Shown here in pieces: positions 36,360 to 43,522 of a stretch of DNA of 64,000 bases. Below the pieces are notes generated by a model that had not been told where the DNA came from, ran no database searches, and saw nothing but the letters and a program-made list of their open reading frames with translations. The position numbers and the translations under genes are program-made. The stretch comes from JACMRI01 sp043778625 (GTDB lineage Bacteria; Bacteroidota; Bacteroidia; UBA4408). How positions within the stretch are numbered: position 1 is the first letter of the stretch; each line of letters begins with the position of its first letter. The stretch spans positions 1 to 64,000 of the forward strand of contig JAYWFU010000108.1 of NCBI GenBank assembly GCA_043778625.1, written 5' to 3'.

Positions 36360-37046
36360 CTAACTAACCTCTTTCTTTTTGCCCGCTACAAATTCTTTTA
36401 AATAATAGGGCTCAAAATAGGCCACGTTTTCAAACTCTTGCGCTTGGTATTTGGTTAATGCCAAGGTGAGCATATTGCTTGCATGGGTTTTAATGTTGGG
36501 TATAAAGTGTGTGTTATTATTAGCAGATAGGGCATCTGCACATTTAGCAGCACCATTGCCAAAGTAATAAAATGGTAAGCTATTATAATCATTATAACTA
36601 TCAGCTTCCACAATTTGCGCAGTAGTTTGTTTAACAATTGCGCCTGTGTTATCCATAATTAAATCGTACACCTCCATACGGCGTGCATCAATCATAGCGC
36701 ATAGGTTATGCTGGGTTGTAGCAAGCGTTGCGCTTACCGTTTGCGCCATTGCCTGCAATGTGTTTACTGCTATTAATGGTTTGTTAAGTGCATAGGCAAT
36801 ACCTTTAGCGGTAGATACTCCAATACGCAATCCAGTGTAAGAGCCTGGACCTTTGCTTATAACTACGGCGTTAATTTCAGCCAGCGTACAGCCAGCATCG
36901 GTACACACATTTTGTATAAATGTGGTAAGTAGTTCAGCGTGTTTAAAATCACCATCGCACTCGTGTTGTGCTATAATACTGGTATTGCGGGCAATAGCTA
37001 CTGAACATAGCGTGGTACTCGTATCAATTAATAATAGCAAAGGCAT
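36360..37046 (-). CDS. tsaB: tRNA threonylcarbamoyladenosine biosynthesis protein TsaB
   Basis: 228 residues, the usual TsaB length. LLLIDTSTTLCSVAIAR at the N-terminus and HAELLTTFIQ then VVISKGPGSYTGLRIGVSTAKG are hallmark ASKHA-fold motifs of TsaB, which pairs with TsaD and TsaE to make t6A37 in tRNA. The start overlaps the last base of the HlyD gene, so the two are translationally coupled. tsaD and tsaE are not in the window. Confidence 0.93.
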   Translation of the reverse strand: MPLLLLIDTSTTLCSVAIARNTSIIAQHECDGDFKHAELLTTFIQNVCTDAGCTLAEINAVVISKGPGSYTGLRIGVSTAKGIAYALNKPLIAVNTLQAMAQTVSATLATTQHNLCAMIDARRMEVYDLIMDNTGAIVKQTTAQIVEADSYNDYNSLPFYYFGNGAAKCADALSANNNTHFIPNIKTHASNMLTLALTKYQAQEFENVAYFEPYYLKEFVAGKKKEVS

Positions 37047-38371
37047 TATTTATCAGTATTCATTTTGGTGTATAATTCTTCCTTGGTTACTAATTTTACT
37101 TTAGTACCTTGCTTTAAATCCTTACTAATAGCAGAGTACGGGCCACTTACTATTTTTTCGTTTACAGCCACGCCGTTTGTTACTTGTATGTAATCATTGT
37201 CTTGTATGCCCACAGTAACTTTGCGCAGGGTTACGCTATCGGCCACCGCTACAAACAAGTAGGTTTGCAATGTGTTTTTGCCCTCTTCTTTATTTTGCAT
37301 TTTAGCTAATAACGAAGTGTCCTCTCGAGTGGTTATGCTTTGCAACGGCACACTTATTACATTGGCTACTTTGTTGGTGTTAATATCCACACTGGCACTC
37401 ATACTGGGTCTAAACGGCGAGTAATCAGCAGCTTTGCCTTGCACTAAGTTAGTATAGCTGGCGGGCAGTATGCGTATTTTTACTGAGTAGTTAGTAACAG
37501 CATCGGCACTAACGGCCACGGTGTTGGCGGCATTAGCAATTTCGGTAACAATGCCTTTAAATTTTTGATTAGGATAGGCATCAATTTCAATAGTGGCGCT
37601 ATCGTTTATATTAATTTTTACAATATCATTTTCGTTAATATCAGCATGTACCTCCATTAACGATAGGTTGGCAATACGCATAATTTCAGTACCTGCCATT
37701 TGCGATGTACCTACTACTCGCTCGCCTTTTTTAACCGACAGCTTACTTACCGTGCCACTCACGGGGGCATACATTAAGGTACGTTTTAGGTTATCGTTAG
37801 CTTCTTTGAGTGTAGCTTTTGATGAGGTAATATTGTATTTAGAAGTATTAACTACCGCGGTAAGTGCTGTTAAATCAGCCTTTGCACCTTCGTATTGGGC
37901 TTTAGCGTTATCAAATTCAGCTTGCGAAAGTACGCCTTGGTCAAATAGTTTTTGGTTACGGGTGTAATTTGCTTTTATGTTATCAAACTGTGCATTGGCT
38001 TGTGTTAGGCGTGCTTGCGAGTTTTCTAAATTGGCTGATGACGCATTAACACTGGCATCGGCACGAGTTACGCTTGTTTCGTACAGGTCGGGTTTTATTT
38101 TAAATAATAAATCGCCCGCATGCACGTATTGTCCTTCTTTAACGTACAGTTCTACAATTTCGCCTGATACATCGGGGCTAATTTTAACTTCCGTTTCGGG
38201 TTGTATTTTTCCGCTTGCGGCTACTAATTCTATAATGGTGCGTTGCACAGCCATTTCGGAGGTTACTTCCATTACTTCTTTTTTGCCAAACCAACCTTTG
38301 GTTTTGGCTACGCCTGCAACGGTTACTAGCACGGCCACTACGGCTATTATGTATTTTGTTTTGGTGGTCAT
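37046..38371 (-). CDS. HlyD/MacA-type periplasmic adaptor of an efflux pump
   Basis: 441 residues with an N-terminal anchor (about 6-24), the two lipoyl half-motifs (SGEIVELYVKEGQYVHAGD near 69 and APVSGTVSKLSVKKGERV near 203), a helical coiled hairpin (about 95-195) and a beta-barrel region after 235. These adaptors link an inner-membrane ABC or RND pump to a TolC-like channel. No pump or channel gene lies beside it; tsaB is directly downstream with a 1-bp overlap, and it has its own promoter inside the murB end. Confidence 0.9.
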   Translation of the reverse strand: MTTKTKYIIAVVAVLVTVAGVAKTKGWFGKKEVMEVTSEMAVQRTIIELVAASGKIQPETEVKISPDVSGEIVELYVKEGQYVHAGDLLFKIKPDLYETSVTRADASVNASSANLENSQARLTQANAQFDNIKANYTRNQKLFDQGVLSQAEFDNAKAQYEGAKADLTALTAVVNTSKYNITSSKATLKEANDNLKRTLMYAPVSGTVSKLSVKKGERVVGTSQMAGTEIMRIANLSLMEVHADINENDIVKININDSATIEIDAYPNQKFKGIVTEIANAANTVAVSADAVTNYSVKIRILPASYTNLVQGKAADYSPFRPSMSASVDINTNKVANVISVPLQSITTREDTSLLAKMQNKEEGKNTLQTYLFVAVADSVTLRKVTVGIQDNDYIQVTNGVAVNEKIVSGPYSAISKDLKQGTKVKLVTKEELYTKMNTDK

Positions 38372-38413
38372 TAGGGTTTAACTTATTAATGTAATATGAA
38401 TTAAATTTTAGTG

Positions 38414-38446
38414 CAAATTTACTTTTTTATGTACGTTTTTTACAAA
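38414..38446 (-). promoter_or_regulatory. Bacteroidota-type promoter for the HlyD/tsaB transcript
   Basis: On the minus strand TTTG (38446-38443), 21 nt, then TAAATTTG (38421-38414), about 43 nt before the HlyD ATG. The -33 half overlaps the last codons of murB. Confidence 0.6.
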
Positions 38447-39444
38447 ATATTTACCTCCATTTCCAACACTACACCAAAGGCATTGTGTACGGTGTGCTGT
38501 ATGTGTTGCGCAAGTTCAAGCACATCGGTACCTGTGGCGTTATTGTAATTAATAAGTACTAAGGCTTGTTGGTTATGCACAGCTGCGCCTTTGTGTACGT
38601 AGCCTTTGAGGCCACACTGCTCAATAAGCCAACCTGCGGCAAGCTTTATGCCTTTAGCATCAGCATAATGCGCAATGGTTGGGTGAGCAATTATTAAGGT
38701 ATTAAAAAACGCTTGTGTAACAATTGGGTTTTTAAAAAAACTACCTGCATTGCCTGTTATTGCTGGGTTGGGGAGTTTACTTTGGCGTATGGCTACTACA
38801 GCATTGCTAATATCTTGCACAGTAGGTTGCGTTATGTGCATGGTTTGCAATTGGGTATTAATAGCACCATAGCTGGTGTTAAATACTGGTGTTACACTTA
38901 GTTTAAAAGTAACTGCTGTAATTATAACTTGATTTTTGAGCGTGTGTTTAAACACACTTTCGCGGTAGCCAAATTCACATTGTGCATTGGTGTAGGTGTG
39001 CATCTTTTGGTTAGCAATGTGGTAAAACTCTACACTATCAATAGTGTTTTTGGCTTCTACGCCGTACGCACCAATGTTTTGTATGGGTGCTGCGCCTACT
39101 GTACCGGGTATTAATGCTAAGTTTTCGACTCCGCCATAATTATTACTCACACAATACTGCACAAACTCATGCCAGCTTTCGCCTGCCATAGCCCGCACAT
39201 ATACGTGCTCAGCATCTTGGCTAATAAGTTGTATGCCTTGCAAGTTGTTTTTAATTACTAGCCCAGCATAATCTTGTGTAAATAATATGTTGCTACCACC
39301 GCCTAATACCAAGTGGTGTGGGGCATTGGCAATGTGTTGAGTAATAGTAGGTAATTCCTCCACGTGGCTTAATGCCACGTACTGTTGGCAGTTTACATTT
39401 ATTTTAAACGTGTTGAGTAATATTAAAGGGTGGTTGTGCTGCAT
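38440..39444 (-). CDS. murB: UDP-N-acetylenolpyruvoylglucosamine reductase
   Basis: 334 residues of the type I MurB kind. LVLGGGSNILFTQDYAGLVI is the FAD-binding motif, GVENLALIPGTVGAAPIQNIGAYG the second FAD block, NAGSFFKNP carries the catalytic serine, and AAGWLIEQCGLKGYVHKGAAV plus the C-terminal EMEVNIL complete the fold. MurB makes UDP-MurNAc for peptidoglycan in the cytoplasm. It follows a small lipoprotein gene by 6 nt. Confidence 0.95.
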   Translation of the reverse strand: MQHNHPLILLNTFKINVNCQQYVALSHVEELPTITQHIANAPHHLVLGGGSNILFTQDYAGLVIKNNLQGIQLISQDAEHVYVRAMAGESWHEFVQYCVSNNYGGVENLALIPGTVGAAPIQNIGAYGVEAKNTIDSVEFYHIANQKMHTYTNAQCEFGYRESVFKHTLKNQVIITAVTFKLSVTPVFNTSYGAINTQLQTMHITQPTVQDISNAVVAIRQSKLPNPAITGNAGSFFKNPIVTQAFFNTLIIAHPTIAHYADAKGIKLAAGWLIEQCGLKGYVHKGAAVHNQQALVLINYNNATGTDVLELAQHIQHTVHNAFGVVLEMEVNIL

Positions 39445-39450
39445 TGGTAA

Positions 39451-39723
39451 TTACTTTATTTTTTTAATTTTTATCCAACCTTCGTTTTCGTGTACTATAT
39501 TGCAATTACTGTTATCATTACAGTTGTTAACTTTTGTAAACGTAGCATTTACTTTAGTACCGTTTGCCAAGTTATCGGTTTTTTCGGTATTGCACACGTG
39601 GTAGTCTTTACCGTTGAGTTGTAGGTATGTGCCAGTACAATCTTTTATAATAGTTACGCTCTTGTTAAATTTAGCACACCCAATTAGTAGGGTGGTAACG
39701 GTTGTAAATAGTAGTAGTTTCAT
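39451..39723 (-). CDS. small lipoprotein of unknown function
   Basis: 90 residues with lipobox TLLIGC (Cys16). The mature part has four cysteines (DCTG, HVCN, NNCND, NCNIV) spaced so that two disulfides are possible, and ends in a basic tail (WIKIKKIK). No family recognised. It directly precedes murB (6 nt), so the two are probably co-transcribed. Confidence 0.6.
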   Translation of the reverse strand: MKLLLFTTVTTLLIGCAKFNKSVTIIKDCTGTYLQLNGKDYHVCNTEKTDNLANGTKVNATFTKVNNCNDNSNCNIVHENEGWIKIKKIK

Positions 39724-39777
39724 TTGTAGTTATGTGCTGGTGTTGTACAAGTAAATGTACTTATTAATTTTGGCTAA

Positions 39778-41082
39778 TTAATCTATTGCTTCTATTGAAA
39801 TAGGCAACCCTATGCCATACAACGGAATGTTGGTAAGGGTGGTTTCTACCTTAAATTTTTGCATTGAGGCACGTATAGCTAGTGTGGGGGCATATTTTTG
39901 TTGATACACTTTTAAGCTCTTCGATTTAAGATTTATCTCCGCCTTTACCTCCACAGGTATTATTTGGTTGTTGTGTTGTAGCACAAAATCAATTTCAGCA
40001 GTAGCATTGGCAGCACTCCAATAATATAGTTGGTTATTAATTGTTAATTGTTGGCACACGTACTGTTCAGTTAATGCGCCTTTGTACTCAGTTAAAATAG
40101 TGTTTTTTTCTAACAAAATAATTTTATCTAAGTTACCCATGGCATTCAGTAAGCCTATGTCTAACATAAATAGTTTAAAGGCATCGTAATCGGCATAGGC
40201 GTTTAAGGGCATACTAGGTGCGGTTAGTCCGTTTACTTTAATTACTAATCCAGCATCTACTAACCAGTGTATTGCTTTTTCAAATTCGGCGGCACGTGCA
40301 CCTTTTTTGAGTAAGCCATACACAAATTTTTTATTTTCCTTGGCTAATTGGCTTATTAATCCATGCCACACTAGTTTAATACGAGGTACAATTTCGTTAG
40401 GAGCATGTTTTGCAAAGTCGTTTTGGTAGCCTATTAATATTTTTTGTTGTATGTCTCTTACGTTATCTAAATTATTGGTGTTAATATAGCATTGCACCGC
40501 TTCGGGCATACCGCCTATAAAATAATAGAGCCGTAGTAACTCCACCAATTTATCGTGAAAAGCATCCACAACACCCCAATTTTTGGCAGTGAGTTGTGTT
40601 AATAATTGTTGCTGATTAATATTAGTTAAAAACTCAAAAAAACTAAGTGGGTGCAACTCCAAAAAATCAACTTTACCCACTGGAAACGAATTGTGCTTTT
40701 GCATAGCCACACCTAACAACGAACCTGCCGCAATAATGTAATACTGTGGAGCTTGCTCGTAAAAATATTTAAGTGCAGTTAACCCTTTTTCAACCGCTTG
40801 TATTTCGTCAAAAATAAGTAGCGTAGTAGCAGCATCTATTGTTTGATTAGTTTCAATTTCAATTACTGCAATAATCCGTTCGATATTAAAATCGGCTTCA
40901 AATAATTGTTGTATGCGTAGGCTACTTTCAAAGTTTAAATAAATAGTGGTTTCAAAAGCTTGTTTACCAAATTCTTTCATTAACCAAGTTTTACCCACCT
41001 GCCTAGCCCCTTGTATTATTAAGGGTTTGCGGGTTTTGGATGCTTTCCAAAGGGCTAGCTGAGTTAATAATATACGGTTCAT
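39778..41082 (-). CDS. AAA ATPase with DUF4143 C-terminal domain
   Basis: 434 residues from ATG at 41080-41082; a longer frame to 41121 would run into the palindrome upstream. LIIQGARQVGKTWLMKEFG is the Walker A loop (K31), TLLIFDEIQAVEK the Walker B, and the C-terminal half is DUF4143, with AEIDFVLQHNNQIIPVEVKAE resembling a PD-(D/E)XK nuclease core. These proteins are abundant in Bacteroidota; function is unclear. A 28-bp palindrome and a 32-bp tandem repeat lie directly upstream. Confidence 0.88.
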   Translation of the reverse strand: MNRILLTQLALWKASKTRKPLIIQGARQVGKTWLMKEFGKQAFETTIYLNFESSLRIQQLFEADFNIERIIAVIEIETNQTIDAATTLLIFDEIQAVEKGLTALKYFYEQAPQYYIIAAGSLLGVAMQKHNSFPVGKVDFLELHPLSFFEFLTNINQQQLLTQLTAKNWGVVDAFHDKLVELLRLYYFIGGMPEAVQCYINTNNLDNVRDIQQKILIGYQNDFAKHAPNEIVPRIKLVWHGLISQLAKENKKFVYGLLKKGARAAEFEKAIHWLVDAGLVIKVNGLTAPSMPLNAYADYDAFKLFMLDIGLLNAMGNLDKIILLEKNTILTEYKGALTEQYVCQQLTINNQLYYWSAANATAEIDFVLQHNNQIIPVEVKAEINLKSKSLKVYQQKYAPTLAIRASMQKFKVETTLTNIPLYGIGLPISIEAID

Positions 41083-41115
41083 TTTACACCTACTTATACT
41101 AAATAATATACAAAT

Positions 41116-41190
41116 ATACATTTATTCGTACGAATAAATGTATTAAATTACACTTTTACGTACGAATAAATGTAATCAACTACACTTTTC
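41116..41190. promoter_or_regulatory. 28-bp perfect palindrome and 32-bp tandem repeat upstream of the DUF4143 ATPase
   Basis: ATACATTTATTCGT at 41116-41129 is followed at once by its reverse complement (41130-41143), a 28-bp perfect palindrome. CGTACGAATAAATGTA occurs at 41127-41142 and again at 41159-41174, and ACACTTTT at 41150-41157 and 41182-41189, so 32-bp units repeat twice. Site for a dimeric regulator is the simplest reading; a mobile-element end is possible. Confidence 0.65.
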
Positions 41191-41211
41191 CTAAGGAAAC
41201 TCAACTATAAA

Positions 41212-41871
41212 TTAAGGTTGTAATCGCCCCAATACCCATTCGTTGTTGGGGTTAAGGGTATAAATTAGTCGGTCGTGCATACGGCTAGGCCTGCCTTGCC
41301 AAAATTCAAATTGATTAATTGCAATTAAATAACCACCCCAGTTAGCAGGGCGGGTAGGGGAGCTGTTGGCGTAAGTTTCCAACGCTTTGGCATAATTATT
41401 CTCTAACAATTGGCGCGAAGCTATGGGTTGGCTTTGTGCCGAAACCACTGCACCTACACGGCTAGTGTGCGGGCGGGAGTTAAAATAGGCGTCGCTTCTG
41501 GTAGCAGATAATGGTTCAATAATACCACGTATGCGTACTTGTCGCTCTAATTCGGGCCAAAAAAAGTTTACACCTACCTTTGGGTTATGTGCTAGCGCAT
41601 TGCCTTTGTACGAATCGTAATTGGTATAAAACACTATGCCTTCGTTTACAATAATTTGGCGCAATAATACGGTACGTGTACTTGGATATTGGTTAGCATC
41701 TACCGTGGCCAGTTGCATAGCATAGGGTTCTAGCAACTTACTTGTTATAGCTTCGTTAAGCCATTGTTCAAACTGTAGGTAAGGGTTGGTGTTTACCTCT
41801 GTTTCCAATAACTGCCCTTTATCATAAGTTAGGCGTGCGTTAGTTATGTGGTCGTTAGTCGATTTTATCAT
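41212..41871 (-). CDS. pdxH: pyridoxamine 5'-phosphate oxidase
   Basis: 219 residues, family length. MQLATVDANQYPSTRTVLLR is the FMN-binding start, KGNALAHNPKVGVNFFW and ELERQVRIRGIIEP the middle blocks, and the C-terminal FEWQGRPSRMHDRLIY-type motif (EFWQGRPSRMHDRL) closes the fold. It makes pyridoxal 5'-phosphate from pyridoxine or pyridoxamine phosphate. It is last in a minus-strand group behind a TonB receptor, a lipoprotein and a beta-barrel protein, with 12-13-nt gaps throughout. Confidence 0.95.
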   Translation of the reverse strand: MIKSTNDHITNARLTYDKGQLLETEVNTNPYLQFEQWLNEAITSKLLEPYAMQLATVDANQYPSTRTVLLRQIIVNEGIVFYTNYDSYKGNALAHNPKVGVNFFWPELERQVRIRGIIEPLSATRSDAYFNSRPHTSRVGAVVSAQSQPIASRQLLENNYAKALETYANSSPTRPANWGGYLIAINQFEFWQGRPSRMHDRLIYTLNPNNEWVLGRLQP

Positions 41872-41883
41872 AACAACAATTTT

Positions 41884-42630
41884 TTAAAAATGTGTAGCTA
41901 TACCAAAGTTAATGTTGAGCATTTGTATGGCTTGTTTGTAGCTTACTTGCTCTGTTATGTATTTTTGTGCGCCTACGGTAGTGTATTCAAATACGCCACG
42001 AGCAAACACATCATAAAACTCAGCTCCTACAAATAGCGAGGTACGTTCTTGCACTTTATAGGCTAGTTTAACACCTCCGTTTACTGCAAGTGCAGCATTG
42101 TTCGTGCTTTTAGCGCGGGTTTCAAACACTAGGTCGTTAATATACATGGTATTAATGATTGACGGATTACGTACCACAGCAACACCTGCACCTAAGTAAT
42201 AAGTAGCACTTAATTTATCTATTATTTGATGGTGGTAGCCAACGCCTGCGGTAACATCTTGTACTACCCAACGGCTTGCAACAACGGTAGCATTTTGTAT
42301 AGTAGCCGTTTGCGAGTAGTTTGCTATTTGTGCCTGCATTACTGCTACACTTTGGTTAGATACTTTAGTTTTATTAACGGCTGATGTACTTACGTTGTAA
42401 TTAACCCATGCGCTCCATTTGGGTTTAAATTCGTAATTAACTCTTGCGTTTGATGCAAAGCCTAATTGTGCAAACCCTGCACCATTGCCACTTGTAGAGG
42501 CATAGTTACCAAACGGTTGGCTAATGCCTGCAGTTAGGCTTATTTCCCACTTTTGGTAGGTAGTATCTTGTTGTGCATTAGCCATTAATGACATGCAGGT
42601 TGTTATTAGTACTAAAATTGATGTTTTCAT
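41884..42630 (-). CDS. outer-membrane beta-barrel protein
   Basis: 248 residues with a signal peptide (MKTSILVLITTCMSLMANA|Q) and alternating polar/apolar strands ending in an aromatic residue (NFGIATHF), typical of 8- to 12-strand outer-membrane barrels. YEFKPKWSAWVNYNVST and AGVGYHHQIIDKLSATYYLG show the strand pattern. Placed 13 nt after the lipoprotein gene and 12 nt before pdxH. Family name not recognised. Confidence 0.7.
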   Translation of the reverse strand: MKTSILVLITTCMSLMANAQQDTTYQKWEISLTAGISQPFGNYASTSGNGAGFAQLGFASNARVNYEFKPKWSAWVNYNVSTSAVNKTKVSNQSVAVMQAQIANYSQTATIQNATVVASRWVVQDVTAGVGYHHQIIDKLSATYYLGAGVAVVRNPSIINTMYINDLVFETRAKSTNNAALAVNGGVKLAYKVQERTSLFVGAEFYDVFARGVFEYTTVGAQKYITEQVSYKQAIQMLNINFGIATHF

Positions 42631-42643
42631 TTATAGTTATTTT

Positions 42644-43510
42644 TTAAGGATTATACCAGAAACTAACTTTTAATTTTAAACTAGTTGTCCCTGATGCATT
42701 TTTGGCATATATATAAGGATAAATATTGTGTTGTGCATCAAGAATAGGGACGCCAACAGTAAAATTATCTTTTAATTTAATTGTAGCTTCATCTATTAAA
42801 GCCCCATTAATATCTGTATCATAAAATTTAAACGTGTAAATATCGTTTACACTATTTAATTTAAATGGAGCTCCTGTAACAGGAAATGATAATTTATAGG
42901 GTAATTGAGAATTGGTTATAGTAGTTGTACTAACTATAGAGCGTACCGTTGAGTATTCCCAACTTTCTCCAATATTATTTCGAATAAAATTATCAATACG
43001 ATTACCATTATGATAAACCGCAACAAACACTTTAGTAGCAGATACTAACGGTAATGATACAATAGTGGCTTCGGTTATTCTAGCACCTATAGGTTCTAAA
43101 AGTACAGTTAATATGTGCTTGTCAGCTTCGCTTTTAGTTATTATTTTTTTTACGTTATTGGTATCAGCTTTACCAGCCTTATTTTTAACTATTAATACCA
43201 AAGTATCCACTGATGTTGTTGTATACGTATATTCAAAGTCACGGGCACGTGACACTACTATATACTTTCCATTTTTAATAAAGCACCAAAACGACGAATC
43301 TGCAAATATAGAAGTGTTTTTTGCACTTACGGTGTGGGGTAAGTAACGGGGAAGCCCTCCGTTTTTCATTTCGTAGTTAGCTTTAATTTCAAATAATGAG
43401 TCAGAAACTTTATTGGGCGTTACCGTATTTTTTTCGGCTAGGCCAGTTGTTTTTTTGCAACCGAACATTGCAAGGGTAAGTAGAAGTAGTGTATATACTA
43501 TATTTTTCAT
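42644..43510 (-). CDS. lipoprotein of unknown function downstream of the TonB receptor
   Basis: 288 residues with lipobox LTLAMFGC (Cys18) followed by KK, so likely outer-membrane anchored. The mature protein looks beta-sheet rich with a Val/Thr-rich centre. No domain recognised. It follows the TonB receptor by 12 nt and precedes the barrel protein by 13 nt. The four-gene order TonB receptor, lipoprotein, barrel, pdxH hints at a nutrient-uptake locus, but the substrate is unknown. Confidence 0.65.
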   Translation of the reverse strand: MKNIVYTLLLLTLAMFGCKKTTGLAEKNTVTPNKVSDSLFEIKANYEMKNGGLPRYLPHTVSAKNTSIFADSSFWCFIKNGKYIVVSRARDFEYTYTTTSVDTLVLIVKNKAGKADTNNVKKIITKSEADKHILTVLLEPIGARITEATIVSLPLVSATKVFVAVYHNGNRIDNFIRNNIGESWEYSTVRSIVSTTTITNSQLPYKLSFPVTGAPFKLNSVNDIYTFKFYDTDINGALIDEATIKLKDNFTVGVPILDAQHNIYPYIYAKNASGTTSLKLKVSFWYNP

Positions 43511-43522
43511 ATTTGTTACTTT

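Noticed and set aside
39778..41082. DUF4143 ATPase as a defence gene
   Set aside because: The family is very common in Bacteroidota genomes outside defence loci; the palindrome alone does not show a role.
41116..41190. CRISPR-like reading of the 32-bp tandem units
   Set aside because: Only two units, no spacers of even size and no cas gene; a regulator site or element end fits better.
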